Assembly (NCBI GenBank): GCA_963682055.1
Contig: OY821745.1
Coordinates: 12,407,501 to 12,471,500 of the forward strand
Length of the DNA stretch: 64,000 nt
Source: Primula veris
Lineage: Eukaryota > Streptophyta > Magnoliopsida > Ericales > Primulaceae
Reading direction: 5' to 3'
Made by a program: the position numbers and the translations under genes. This document shows, piece after piece, positions 26,049 through 39,620 of this stretch; the stretch's first letter is position 1, and every line of letters starts with the position of its first letter. Below the pieces are notes generated by a model. That model ran no database searches. It had not been told where the DNA came from and was given only the letters and a program-made list of their open reading frames with translations.

Positions 26049-29000
26049 CAAATGTCTCAGGAGCTTAAAGTCCCCATCGACGACTGCAGATAAAATCCGT
26101 GAAACTTCTGTCTGCACATAATCATAGCACAAAATTAAAGAGTCAAAGAAGGAGAGATAGGGAGAGAGAGGAGGGGGAAGGGGAGGTGGAGATGTTAATA
26201 CTCACTTCTCTAAGATGCAGATGGTCGTGTAGTAGTAAAATCTCCAGTAAACTCCCACCAGCACCAGTTCCAAGGTTTCTAACATAGAGTAATATATGAC
26301 CGGGAAAAAGGTAAGAAAAATTATCATGAAAAAAACTATTAGATTTTGTCAATGCATTTTATTCAAGGATGGCCACCTCAAGAAAGTCCCATTGACTTCA
26401 GCTTTCGAAAACCCTGATAAGCAAACGTAAATAAATAAAAGCCGAGCTAGTTAGCATTAGCTTGTAACCAGGCCCTAAAGTTCTTGAAATGTGTTAATGG
26501 TTCTACGTCGTGAACAAACTTGTCATAAGTTAGAAGCAGTTAAATCGAAACTAAAAAGATTCTCTCGGGATTAGTGAGAGCCTCAACATGTCTCGACCAC
26601 CAGCCAACCCTTTGTTTGGTAAGTTGGAGGAGACAATGCCCTAATCGAACCATAGAACTAATGATATCTCACCATTAAACATAAATAAATAAATAAAACA
26701 TAAACCAAAAAATTGATGAACAGAAACTCATTGGCCAATTTATTTCAAAAATTAATACAGCACAAACAACATACTTCCACACTTTCAAAAAATTGATGAG
26801 CAGAAACTCAAATGATCAATTTTATTTTAATAATTAATACAGCACGAACAACATACTACCACACTTCTGTTTTATTGGGCTATAATAATACTTTTAAAAT
26901 AAAGCACATATCTTCACATTTAACACTGATTAACTGAAAATTTCCAATTAACCTGGCGATGACATTTTTTTTTGTCTCATGGTTATTTTTGGCGGGTCAA
27001 ACTAGGGAGAAGGAACCTGTATATTTTAAAGAAAAAGCGACAAGACAGCTAAACATGACTCTTTAATTCACATCGATAAATATATTAAACTAAACTGATC
27101 TAGTCGTACTATTGTTTCGTCAAGAAAACATCAAATGCACAGCCGCTCATTGAATCAGTGAGGGAACATAAGTGAAAAAAAATGTTTAACGAATGAAGAA
27201 GTCTAGAAGATCATCTAGGGATTTTTAGTTTATGTTCCTTTAACAGAAGGATGTTAACCCATGAAACTTGAGACATTGGGCTCACATTTGGCAAGGAAAG
27301 CTAGCAACTTTACACCATGTCTGTTGGCATAGTTACCGAAATAACAAAGCAATGATGTTCAGAAACACACCTTAACAAGTATGCGAACTTTGCAGTCATG
27401 CAATTTGAAGCCTTTTAGTGCTAAAGAGGCTACATGAGGACAGTTTTCACAAGATCACGGCGGGTCGCCATTTGCAAACTATCCTCACTTCCTTCAAAAT
27501 TAAAGTTTGAGCAAGTGAGACAGTTTTCACAAGATCACGGCAGGTCGCCATTTGCAAACTATCATCACTTCCTTGAAAATTAAAGTTTGAGCAAGTGAGG
27601 TACCATCCCAGAAATCTAAGATTAACAAGGAAAATGTTCAATGCCTATTGAAAAGGAAAATACCATTTCCTGAAGATTTAAAATGCAAAACGCTCGATCA
27701 AATGGCAATTTATACTCACATATTCTAACATCGAGCTCAGTTCAACATGGCTGTCATGAAAGAAAGTTTCACAGGAGTTTACACATGCAGGTGAAGGCAG
27801 AAGAAGACTAGGTAGACAATAATATATCCTTTCAACCATATGCATGATTCAAAAATGGGAATATATAGAAGACAAAAATTAATTAGCCCCGTCTAGTGTC
27901 TATCAACATCCTTAAATAGGATTTTGTGTTCAATGTCTTCATGCTCTAATAGCAACTATAAAAGCATTTTAAGCAATCATTATTCTTTTCTAAGATACTG
28001 CATTTTAACCGTTTCTACTTTCTAATCTTCAAATAGATAATCACTCAAATATGTGACCACCAGGAAACAAAATCATTATTTAAACCTTCTAGTTTACAAA
28101 ATAACATCATTCTAGTTGCTTAACGCATCAAGAAGTTGCGAAAAATAACTAAAATTCAGGGAACTATCTGGTACTAGCAAAATAATAAGCGGTTTAAATG
28201 AATATTATGGAAAAATTGCATGAATTCAGACATAAAATGTAGCAGTTTAATGCATACTACTCTGAAGCCAACAAATGAGAGGGGGGAAAAGGCATAATCA
28301 ACAATTATCGAACTTACAGGCCAACCACTTCTAGATCACGGAGAGAAGGGAAGGCAGATAATGCTGTACTAAGAGCTGCATTATCCATCCTTCCAATATT
28401 GTAAAGGTGCATCCTCCTCAAAAATGCCCTTCCAATTAGAAATCAGAAAAAAAAAAACTACTAAGATGATAGCTCGATTTCTCTGTCTATTACTTTAACC
28501 TATCCTTCGTACATACCAATTTACCCTAAAATTTCTCCTACCCCATCAAAAAAGGGAAGGAGCTTTATGGGGGGTCGGGTTGCCACTCAAGCCCACAGTT
28601 CACAAAATACTATATTCTGATTAGTTTTCATAATAAAAACAGCTCAAAAATAAAGTGTTATGTAAACGGTAAGCCCGCAAAATAACATTTTATATTCGGT
28701 AATCTCGGAACAGTAATATGCTCTGCCATTGCCAACAAACCTTTTTCTACTCACAGGACCAAACAGAAGAAAAGGGGAGTAAAATGAAAAGAAAGGTAAT
28801 AATGACTAAAGAAATTATAAAGTAAAAGATTCTGACTAGGAATTTACCCAGGAACACCTCCATTCTCACTCAAAGAGGTCAAAAATAAGATCTGGTCAGC
28901 CTAGACGTTTCGTTTCCAAGTCTAGATATCTTATTAGTCCAAGAAGAACCAGATACATCCCTAGAGCTCATGGCAGTGTTCAAACCTTCTGTTGATGAAC

Positions 29001-29850
29001 ATTTACTAGCCACTATTCCAAGTTTAAGTGACCTACACACAAACAAAAGTTTTTGCAGTAGAAACACTTGACCGTGTATCAAAGAATTTACAAGAAAATA
29101 GACAAGTATAAACATACATTTATTCATAGAATAGATCATCGACATAAGCATCTTCTGAAAAAGGTTATGAACATTTTATCAGAAAACGCTTTGAAAACAC
29201 TTACTACAGGCTATTAGAAATTTCTGATTAGTTAACAAGTTTCATATCGACACTTCTGCTAGCGGAACTGCATACTATATCCAGTATTACAACATCTATT
29301 AACAGGACGAAGATCTTAGGAAATTCAAAGTCCACATACGCTCATTGCAGATTACTTCACTTATATAAAGTATAAAGAAAATCAAACTTTACGACTAAGC
29401 AGTACACGGGAGCTAGTCAGTGGTAAGACTCTTCTTATCTCTATTCGACAAGTGTGCAATTGTGAATGGTTAAGAGTCTACAATTACGTTAATTTTAATA
29501 TGCAATTCTTGACTTCGGACACACCCAGAACAGTAATAAACGGAAACAGAAAATAACAACAAATGGTACCTATGTAACCTGACCAGCTAGAGTGACCATT
29601 GTACATTTTACCATCAGTTCATGCTTAATTGCATTTTATATGCGGCTTAAAAGGAAAAAGGAGTATAAGGATATACACGTGAACTCTTACCTGAGACCTT
29701 TACCAGCTCGATTAACCATTGTAGACACAACTAGATTATTGATCTTGGGATTTTTTGTAGTTAGATCAATATTGGAGTAGCACAGAGGATCCTCAGCACA
29801 TTTCCGGAAAAATAAACATGTGACTGCAGTGTATCCATCGTAGCGAAAAT
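26049..29850 (-). pseudogene. F-box/LRR protein (SKIP17-like), copy B
   Basis: Seven minus-strand exons correspond to the same gene as copy A: 29850-29691 (DPLCYSNIDLTTKNPKINN), 29032-28850, 28428-28318 (MHLYNIGRMDNAAL), 27750-27664, 27571-27371, 26278-26206 (NLGTGAGGSLLEILLLHDHL) and 26111-26049 (TEVSRILSAVVDGDFKLLRH). The last two join in phase as LRE-TEVSRIL. They are the LRR part not found in copy A. Lesions: a 2-nt insertion in exon b gives an early stop, exon d carries the same TAA as copy A, and exon e has a 1-nt change of an A run plus an 80-bp internal tandem duplication (starts 27439 and 27519). Clearly a pseudogene in this assembly. The N-terminal F-box was not found. Confidence 0.7.
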
Positions 29851-30764
29851 CTAAGAACCAATAAAAGAGCGAAATTCGCTAACAAAGACGAGGCACCTTC
29901 ATTTCAACTCCTAATTTTGTAAAATTTACAAGTCGTAAACAAGAGCAAATCTATGATAAAATGATTTCTCCCTTGAATTTCTGTGAAAAATAATTTATGA
30001 CCTGTTTTTGTTTTTTGAATACCCTGATGTCTTTTAAATGACTAACTAAACAACTTGATGCACAGGTGAGAGACTTTCAGTCTTTAAGCGGACACCAACT
30101 ATAATAAATAAAAACATTGAAACCACTTTTTACAAGTTTTCTGTTTTGAAAACTTAAAACCAATAAAGTCTTACAAACCTGACGAGGCCCTTCAGATCCA
30201 GCAGATATATTACGTCAAAAAACAAAAAATACATGTAAATGGAGTGGAGTGTAAGACCCTATTACGTCAAAAAACAAAAAATACATGTAAATGGAGGAGT
30301 GTAAGACCCTCTGATATGACATAATAGATCAACCGCTTTAGGAAAGAAGGAAAGGAAGACTAAAGATAAATGTTTTAAATCCAGGCACCACGATCGACAA
30401 GTTTATGACTATTTTCAATAATTTTGCAGTAGCATAAATACAAATCGGCTATCTTTTTCAAAAGAGATATAACAAAGGTTCACAAAAGATTGAAGAGAAT
30501 AGAAAATAAGAAGCAAATAATGAATTCTGGTGGAAATATAAATTTAAAATTATGAGAATTTAAGACTTAAACAGATTATATTAAGATCTTGTAACAAATG
30601 CTAAACCCAACTCATTCAATCTTTTCCATACAATAAAAAACAAAATAAACACATATATGACCATAGCAACATGCCAAAATAAAGAATAAAAGACACATGT
30701 TTGAACCATGCTTTTAAATCAAACAATATACAATTCGATTAAGTTGATAAAAGACACAATAAGT
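29851..30764. other. Right segmental copy, upstream flank; no gene recognised
   Basis: Continues the similarity with 19400-19630, 21990-22450 and 22730-22830. The similarity ends exactly at 30764, in the motif CAATAAGT, where foreign sequence starts. No coding exon was identified. Confidence 0.5.
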
Positions 30765-31500
30765 TAGGGCTGGGCGAAACCCGGAAAAACCGAACCGAAA
30801 AAGACCGAAACCGAAAAACAGAAACATTTTCGGGTCAGTTTCGGTTTACAATAAAACCGAACCGAAAAAACCGAAAAACCAAAAATAAAACCGAAAAAAC
30901 CCAAAAAAACCGAAACCGGACCGAAACAAAACCGGTTCGGTTTGGTCCAAAAAATAAAAAGACCAAAACTAAAAAAAAACACAAAATAATTGTAATCGGT
31001 TCGGTTCAGTCCAATTATTAGAATAAATTAAAGTTGCAATTAAATACCCAAAACAGTTAAGTTGCAAAGAATTAAACCCAAAATCAATACATAAAAACTA
31101 ATTAGGAATTTCAAAAACTAGATTTGAGTTTCTTTACGGAAAACAATAGCCAGATTAGAATAAATTGAAGTTGCAATTAAATACCCAAAATCAATCTTGT
31201 ATAAATTAATTAGGGTTTTCAAAACACTACATCTAATTACTTCAGACAAAACACCGGATCGAAATCAATTTAAATAGCAATAAGAGAAAGCAATTTCAAT
31301 GGATACAAATTAATTAGGGTTTTCAATCTAATTACTTTGCAAAAAACAGGAACTAGGTCGAAATCAATTAAACTTGCAATCAAGTACACAAAATCAATCA
31401 GTAGAAACCCAAAATCAGTAAAAGGTTGAGTTTAATTAAAGTTGCAATTAAAAACCCAAAATCAATCGGTACAAACTAATAAGTAAAGTAGATCTGAATT
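30765..31500 (+). mobile_element. hAT-like terminal region with CCGAA subterminal repeats (one end only)
   Basis: TAGGGCTGGGCGAAACCCGG begins at 30765, at the point where the duplicated segment is interrupted. It is followed by many CCGAACCGAAAAA-type subterminal repeats (to 30950), then four loose copies of GTTGCAATTAAATACCCAAA (31030-31460). Such ends are typical of plant hAT elements with 8-bp target duplications. No matching opposite end was found, so the right border and any transposase are unknown. Confidence 0.4.
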
Positions 31501-32446
31501 ATATTCACATAAAAACGTAAGCAAGCAAAAGACAAAAATCGAATCAATCTAAATAAAAACCATATAATAAAATAAAACAAGAATACAAATAAACAGGGAA
31601 TGATAAAGAGTATGCGAGTATACAACCTTCCGAAGAAGTATCTCTGGCTGATGAAGATGAATCGTCTCCATTCTCCACTGCGGGTATATATATAAATATA
31701 TATATATATAGATAGAGAGAGAGATGGAATAATAAAAGAGAAATTATGAGAAAATTAATTAGAGAAATATGCGCAGGCTAATAGTATATATAGAGAGAGG
31801 GGGCGAGAATGTTACCGTTTGGAAAATATAAGTCTGTTGGTACTTTTTTAAATTAAAAATTAAAAAAAACAAAAAAAATATATAACCAAATAAAATATAT
31901 CAAATTTATTTGTATATATATTAAATTTTTATATATATCAAAATATACATCAATATAAGCATAATAAATATATATTTAAACATATAAAAACTTAAAATCA
32001 AATAAAATATACTAGATGTGTGTATATATAAACATATAAATTCATAAATATATATACTAAATCTATGTATATATAAACATATATATATATATATTATTTA
32101 AGTGAAGTACCCCTTATGAAGCCTTGAAACACCTAATTAGAAAACAATCCTACAAAAAATAATATTTACAAAACAAAAGGAAGAAAACACATGGTTAGAT
32201 TTTAAATAAATAAAAAACTGCTCTATATTTCTAACTGTCAAACACCCCACTTTCCCACTTTCAAAGCCATTTAAACATTTTCTACGTGTAACTTTTGTTT
32301 CTCTCTCTCATTTTCTCCCTTTATTCAATTGATCTGGATTTAATATTTCTTCACTCATGGGTGCATTAATTTGTTATTGGTAAGATAGTCTTCTAAGGTA
32401 TGTATTATTTTCTTATATTTGTTCATAAATTTCATGTTTTACAGCG
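31500..32446. other. AT-rich DNA, no gene seen
   Basis: 31680-31730 and 31900-32095 are TATATA-rich. 32240-32460 is unique and could be the body of the Helitron-like element whose 3' end follows. No open frame of note. Confidence 0.4.
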
Positions 32447-33589
<1,143 letters not shown>

Positions 33590-33890
33590 ACCATTTGACC
33601 CGATGACAAAGTCATACTTTTACCCATTTGACCCGACCCGACCCATTTGATCCGTTTTTTAAAAATATTTTTTTTCACTTTTAAAAAATAAATCTCATAA
33701 ATATTAAATATTTCAAAGAAAAATTGTTAGATAGAGTAAAAAAATCATTTGATTTATAAATATAATTTAAAAATATTATAAAAAACTGAGTTTAATGTAT
33801 ATGAGAAAGAGGAAAGAGAGAGAATTTTAAATTACACTTTTTAAATTGTACTTTTACCAATTTAAACTACAAAACGGTTATTTTCGAGCA
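33590..33890 (+). mobile_element. Truncated relative of the hAT-type element at 56388
   Basis: Shares CATTTGA-C-CCG repeats, GTTTTTTAAAAATATTTTTTTT, the motif AAATTGTTAGATAGAGTAAA, ATCATTTGATTTA and the block ending TTTTACCAATTTAAACTAC with the interior of 56388-57279. No terminal repeats were found here, so it is an older or truncated copy. Confidence 0.6.
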
Positions 33891-34700
33891 ATACGTTATT
33901 TTTTATTAATGAAAACAGTTTTGGAAAACCATGTTTTTATTTAAGAAACAATTATAGTCATCTTTACTCACTATCAGACTATTTAATCTATTTATTTTTT
34001 TATGTATGTTTGGTATAAATTTCTAAAAAATAACTTTTGTAATAAGAGTATTTGAATTTGTCCATATATGTCAAAATAGTCAAAGTGTATACCTTTTTAA
34101 AAATATAGACTGTTTCATCAAAATATTTATCTATTTTTATTCTTTAAGATGAAATATATATTGATTCTTATGTCAAATTACAAATGAAATGCACAAAAAC
34201 ACGCAATGTTAAAGAGTTGTGAAGCCAAATTTAGTTTTGACTTTGTTTTCTTTCATGGCGCCAATTCACTTGTCAATTTGTAAGATGGCCACTTTGATGC
34301 CTATAATTATTTCATTACGTCTTTGTCTTTTTTTTAATCAATTTTTTGTTGAAAAAACATGTATAAACATGGGTGTTTCCGAATGGTAACTGGACCAACT
34401 TCGAGTCATTATTTCATATGACAGCGCTGAGTTGTTTATACCGTACTCAATGTGTTTGAGTAGCCCGTGTGACGAGCTTCGTAACAGTATATCGTATGAC
34501 CTATTCGGAGAATGGGTGTGAATACAAACCGGCTTCAAAGTTGGGCTCTCGAAAGTTTAATTCTGAAAAAACGAAATGGTAATGGAAAAACCATTTAGAA
34601 TAATCTCATATTGGAAGATTGAGGGTTAATTTTACAATATATATAGAATATCAACCCATGTAGTTGTTAAACTAACATGTCCACATACACCTAAGAGTAT
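33891..34700. other. AT-rich DNA, no gene seen
   Basis: No recognisable exon, repeat array or terminal repeat. A short GC-neutral part at 34370-34560 has an open minus-strand frame without recognisable protein features. Confidence 0.4.
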
Positions 34701-35300
34701 TAGTGTGTACCACACGCGCGCTCGCTCGTGTCTCGGGTCGCGGGCACGGGCTTGGGCTTGGGCTTGGGCTTGGGATTTGGGATTTGGGGAATGTCTCGGG
34801 TCTCGGGTCCAAATCCGAAAAGGGAGTTTTGTATAAAATACAAAAGCAGTCCCTAGAGTTTCTAGCAACAGAAACGCCAGCAATAAATGAGATTAATTGT
34901 TGCGGTTTCAGAATTTGATTGAGCGGATTCTGGGGGTGTAACTCCCAGAATTAATGACCATTATGGTTGCGGTTTCAATAGAGGCTATAAAAGGCAGTCC
35001 TCCCCCTCTCATTTCAGACACACCAAAACACACACAACTCACAGCATAAGCATACATATTAGAGAGAGAGAACTGCACCACCAACAACTCGATCTGTGGT
35101 TCGGTGCCGGTTTCCATACGAGCCACTCAGTGACAGGAGTTGTACCTTGGGAACAAAGTCCCGAAATCAGAAACCTTTAAAGGTGGTTCGGGAAATATTG
35201 TTTAAAGAAATATTCATTCGTGGGCCAAGCCCACACAATGACTATTCCGACAAAAGTCAAGTAGAAAACTATAAACTACTAATGAGTTAACAAAACACTA
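34701..35300 (+). promoter_or_regulatory. Promoter-like or LTR-like segment with TATA box; (GGGCTT)n nearby
   Basis: TATAAAAGG at 34986-34994 is followed by a CT-rich and CACACACAACTC leader-like stretch typical of plant transcription starts. Upstream are a GGGCTT microsatellite (about 34748-34772) and a duplicated TGTTGCGGTTTCA motif (34898 and 34963). No coding sequence starts downstream, so this is more likely a solo LTR or captured promoter than a host gene. Confidence 0.35.
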
Positions 35301-36217
35301 TAATATGGAACTAGCATGTTCATGGTCTATACAGCTTATTATAACTTGTGCGTGTGTTTAATTTAGTGTAATCATGCATGTTCCATTGAGTATTATATAT
35401 CATATGAGCGGGTGTACGTTACAATATTATTGCATCACCTGAACTAGTATTATTTAGTAGTGTTTCTATCCGCGTCTACAAATTTTCAAAATTGTTTCAC
35501 ATGGACTTAATCGTAGCATATATTCACAATACTGTATTCTATCGTAATTAAACTAATGACACCATGTTTCTACTAAGACGCCGAATTAGAAAAAGAAAAT
35601 GTCTCAAGTTTTTACGTGATTTAAAGGTAAGTCAAAACTTATTTTTTATTATTATTATGGGGGAATTCGCTATACGTAGCTCATAGCAACTTATATTCTT
35701 TATAGTTACCTCCATAAGTTCAAATTTCTCATAGGTATCACTTTTTAATTCTTTAATTTATTTACTAAAACGTCATCATACAACCCGAAACATAATACAC
35801 ATATTTTATCTCTCTAAAACCCCAAAATATAGTTTTAAATTACAAGAAAATTCTATTAAACCGAAAAAAAACAACAAAAATGAAAAAAAACCACAAAAAA
35901 TTATAAAAAATGAAAAAATTCATTAAAAAATCGCAAAAAATTAATTTTTATAAAAAAATCACATAAAATGAAAAAAAATTGTATTTTATGAAAAAAGACA
36001 AAAAACATATTTTTCTAGAAAAACACAAAAAATGGAAAAAAAAATCACAAACTTTTTAAAAAAATACAAAAAATTATAACTTTTTTTTTTTTGTAAATAT
36101 CCCACTTTTTACACCGAAAAACTGTTTTTTCATCAAAAAACATATTTTCCATTAAAAAGCGGGGTTTTTTCACCAAAAAGAGATTTTTTTCATGAAAAAT
36201 GGGCTTTTTTTAAATCT
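35301..36217. other. A-rich low-complexity DNA; no gene
   Basis: 35840-36200 is dominated by AAAAAATCAC, AAAAATGAAAAA and TTTTTCATCAAAAA-like runs. 35300-35640 is unique AT-rich sequence without recognised content. Confidence 0.5.
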
Positions 36218-36875
36218 AAATGAGCTGAAAGTGCATCTAGTTCAGTCGAAAGTACATATAGTTTAGTCGAAAGTTCATATAGTTGAGTCAGAAACGCATA
36301 TAGTTCAATAAAAGTGCATATAGTCCAGTCGAAAGTGCATAAAGTCAGTCGAAAATGCATATAGTTGAGTCAAAAGTGCATATAATTGAGTCGAAAGTGC
36401 ACTCAATTCAGCTGAAAATACATTTAATTCCATCGAAAGTGCATACAATTCAGTCAAAAGTAAATTTAGTTCAATAAAAGTGTGTATGCATATAGTTCAG
36501 CTAAAAGTGCATCTGGTTCAGCTAAAAGTACATCTGGTTCAATTGGAAGTAAATCTGGTTCCGCTGAAAGTACATTTGGTTCAGCTGGAAGTACATTTAG
36601 TTCAACTGAAAGTGCATTTAATTTAGTCAAAAGTATATATAATTAAGTCAAAAGTGCATATAGTCGAGTCAAAAATGAATATAGTCCAGTCGAAAGTGCA
36701 TATGGTTCAGCCAAAAATGCATATGATTAAGCCAAAAGTACATATAGTTCAACAAAAATGTATATAGTTATGTCAAAAGTGCATCTGGTTCATCTCAAAA
36801 TGCATACAGTTCAGTCAAAAGTGTATATAGTACAGTTAAAAGTGCATATAGTTCAATCGAAAGTGCATAATGTTC
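36218..36875 (+). repeat. 21-bp tandem array (about 30 units)
   Basis: Degenerate 21-bp units of the type AAAGTGCATATAGTTCAGTC plus one base, with variants CATCTGGTTCAGC and CATATAGTTGAGTC. The array ends at the SINE-like B box. The same unit appears in the opposite orientation at 36975-37160. Confidence 0.9.
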
Positions 36876-36910
36876 AAGAGATTGGTGGTTCGAATCCATC
36901 CGAATTTGCT
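36871..36910 (+). other. tRNA-like B box (SINE-like remnant)
   Basis: GTTCAAGAGATTGGTGGTTCGAATCC contains the pol III B box GGTTCGAATCC at 36887-36897 and is followed by a T run. It closely resembles the reverse complement of 37190-37235. The A box part is replaced by the 21-bp array. Confidence 0.55.
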
Positions 36911-36974
36911 TTTTTTAATTTAATGTAGAGTATATGTACTTTGTTTTGTGAATTATATTGGGTTTATATTAAAT

Positions 36975-37160
36975 ATTATGCATTTTCAACTGAATTATAT
37001 GTATTTTCGACCAGACTATATGCACTATCGACTGAACTAGATGCATTTTGAGATGAACTAGATGCATTTTGAGATGAACTAGATGCATTTTGAGATGAAC
37101 TAGATGCACTTTCAGCTGAACCAGATGCACTTTCAGCTGAACCTGATGCACTTTTGACAT
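36975..37160 (-). repeat. 21-bp tandem array, inverted orientation
   Basis: Units such as ACTAGATGCATTTTGAGATGA are the reverse complement of the 36218-36875 units (TCATCTCAAAATGCATCTAG occurs on the minus strand). About eight units. Open frames reading SASSSSQNAS or HLVHLKM are translations of this repeat, not proteins. Confidence 0.88.
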
Positions 37161-37189
37161 AACTATAATTCAATTCAAATTGAAAAAAA

Positions 37190-37270
37190 AACAAATCCGG
37201 ATGGATTCAAACCACCAAACTCTTGAACATCGATGTTGGTACAAACGCTCTTACCATTTTGAGCTTACGG
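37190..37270 (-). mobile_element. SINE-like tRNA-derived head
   Basis: On the minus strand CCGTAAGCTCAAAATGGTAAG (about 37270-37250) resembles a tRNA A-box region, and GGTTTGAATCC (37213-37203) fits the B box. The spacing of about 45 bp is that of a pol III promoter. A T run and then the 21-bp array follow. This could be a SINE whose body is the array, or a degraded tRNA pseudogene. Confidence 0.5.
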
Positions 37271-38480
37271 ATGTATATAGTCACTAAATAAAATCATACA
37301 AACATGTACACTGAAAATCATCTCGTCTCCGCCTAAACATGAACGATACAAACCACTATAAAATTTCAAACACATGGCGTGCTATTTAAAGATTTTCTTA
37401 AGCTATGGATATTTACACACTATAAAAACTCTACAAAACAAATCTTCCAAAAAAACAGGGTTTGTTTGCCTCAAACGAACTTGAATTCGGACCAAACGCT
37501 TATGAAGTTTTGTATTGTACATAACCTACCCATAAACACGCCAAATTCAAGTGAATTCAAAACTATAACCAGACACATGGTACTATAAAATCTATCATAT
37601 GGAACTCGGACATTTCATCGAACACTTTAAGGGTACAATTTGGTACAACCATAACCAGACACATGGTTGTATATGCTATGCCAAATAACTCCCGAACAAA
37701 GAGCATGTTTTAGCCTCGAACTGGAATCTGTTTCAGCCTCGGACCGGAGTCTGATTCAGCTCCGAAACATACTCCAAATCAGCACTAAAACAGGTTTGTT
37801 TCAGCCCCAAAACGGACCCTAAAATCAGCCTTATAATGGGTTCGATTAAGCACCAAAAGAGACCACAAAGTTCATATTTTCAAGCAACAAAACTCAATTC
37901 AATAGCGACAACCAAAACACAAGCAAAAAATTACTCTAAACCAGTAAAAATAAATAAGCATACATTTATTATTTTTCATATTACTCTCCTCCATGGAAAT
38001 AGAGTTTTTAACGATATCAACATAAGATTTATATGTAGAATTAACAGGTATTTATTTTTTCATATTTACTTCCAATCCCAAACAAAGTATTCAAAAAAAC
38101 CCAAAAAAATCCAAAACCTAGAAGAAAATCACCAAATTTCCTCAAATTGTCTTAAAAATCGATTATAACCAGTAATTTCGACCTTAGTATTAGTCTAATG
38201 ATAAATACACTAACTTATTGCAGAATATAGTGCTCGGCAGATTCGAAATTAGAGATCTATTCCAACTAAAATCAACGGTAATAAATCTTAAACGTATGAT
38301 CTCGCCGGAATCGCTCCATGTCACCATCTTCGTCGTTGCCTGATGCTTCGGTCTAGGGTGTTGTTAATTGGGGGTCGGATCTAAGGTTTAGGTGGCGATG
38401 ACAGAGGTGATGATCGGTGATCGGAGATCGGAGGTGATGATCGGCGATCGGAGATCGGAGGTCGAAGGTGATGATCTAGA
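37271..38480. other. No gene recognised; short CAGCCTCG repeats and GATCGGAG repeats
   Basis: 37705-37810 has loose repeats of TTTCAGCCTCGGACCGGAGTC. 38395-38465 has GATCGGAGATCGGAGGTGAT repeats. Nothing else was recognised. Open frames on both strands have no protein-like composition. Confidence 0.45.
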
Positions 38481-38483
38481 TTG

Positions 38484-39000
38484 TGTATGCAATTTTCTAC
38501 ATTGTGTATCACTTTTCTCAACTGTGTATAGATTTTTCTAAATGTGTATGTATTTTTTTGCATTGTTTATACACTTTTCTCAATTATATATGCAATTTTC
38601 TAAATATGTATGCATTTTTTTGGATTGTGTATGCATTTTTTTAAATGTGTATACAATTTTCTCATTTGTGTATACAATTTTCAATGGACTTTTTTTTATT
38701 ATGTATGCACTTTTCTAGATTGTGTAAACATTTTTCTTCATTGTGTATTCACTTTTCTGGATTATGTGCTTTCACGTTTTTCTCGATGTGTATGCATTTT
38801 TTTTTGGATTGTGTGCATTTTTCTAGATTATGTATGCACTTTTCTAGATTGTGTATATACTTTTTTCAGATGTGTATACACTTTTCTAGATTATGTATGC
38901 ACTTTTTTTTATTATTATTTATACACTTTTCTGGATTGTGTATGCACCTTTTCTGGATTGTGTATGTATTTTTCTTGATTGTGTATGTACTTTTTTTGGA
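38484..39000 (+). repeat. About 21-bp tandem array, TGTGTATGCACTTTTCTAGAT type
   Basis: About 24 degenerate units of 20-21 bp, for example GATTATGTATGCACTTTTCT. The long open frames here (FSRLCMHFF repeats) simply translate the array. The array differs in sequence from the 21-bp array at 36218. Confidence 0.9.
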
Positions 39001-39620
39001 TTGAGTTTTTAATATTTTTTTGTATATTTTTTAATTTTTATAGTATTTTAAAATAATTGAATTGTTTTTTAAAAGTTTTGAAATTAACCCATTTTTTTTT
39101 AATTTAGTATTTTTTGAATTGTTTTAAGTTGAAATTGGGTAGAGATTGGCGGCGGTGGTGGCGATCTGTCGGGGCTCTGACGACCTTTTTCGGAGCTTTG
39201 ACAACGTCACCACCAACTCATGAGTAAGTGGTGAGTTGGAGTATGGGGCCAAAATATATTTTAACTTGATATTGAGTGGGGTTTGACGGCGGTGATGATG
39301 GTTCGTTGGACCTCCGGCGCCCTCGTCGGAGCTCCAACATATCACCACTGTCGCCACTAACCCATGGGCAAGTGGTGGGTCAAATTATAAGTATAAATCT
39401 AATTGGGGACAGAGAGAGTTTGAGTGGGGTGTTGTGATTTTTAGATGAGCAAAGATAGAGTTGAGGAGAAAGCCAAAAATAAAAAATATCACCTAAATAG
39501 AATAATAGGTTTGGGGTAACAATTTTTTATTATATTGGACCTTCTTTGTACTTTTTTGGCATTAATTGCCCCTAAACCCTTTTAGAAAATCCTTGCATTA
39601 TTTTTATACATATCTAGTTA
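39000..39620. repeat. Two diverged copies of a GC-rich unit of about 130 bp in AT-rich DNA
   Basis: 39140-39240 (GGCGGCGGTGGTGGCGATC ... AAGTGGTGAGTTGG) and 39285-39385 (GACGGCGGTGATGATGGTTC ... AAGTGGTGGGTCAA) are related direct repeats. The rest has no recognised content. Confidence 0.55.

Noticed and set aside
36218..36875. Possible CRISPR array because of regular 21-bp repeats
   Set aside because: The units are contiguous and degenerate without unique spacers, and this is a plant nuclear region.
36969..37194. Minus-strand frames with SASSSSQNAS or HLVHLKM repeats
   Set aside because: Direct translation of the inverted 21-bp array.
38160..38280. Second SINE-like candidate (AGTCTAATGATAAATACAC, CAGATTCGAAATT)
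   Set aside because: The B box is weak and no target duplication or tail was found.
38610..39004. Open frames of 119-122 codons rich in Cys and Phe
   Set aside because: Both frames translate a degenerate 21-bp tandem array; the periodic residues follow the repeat unit.
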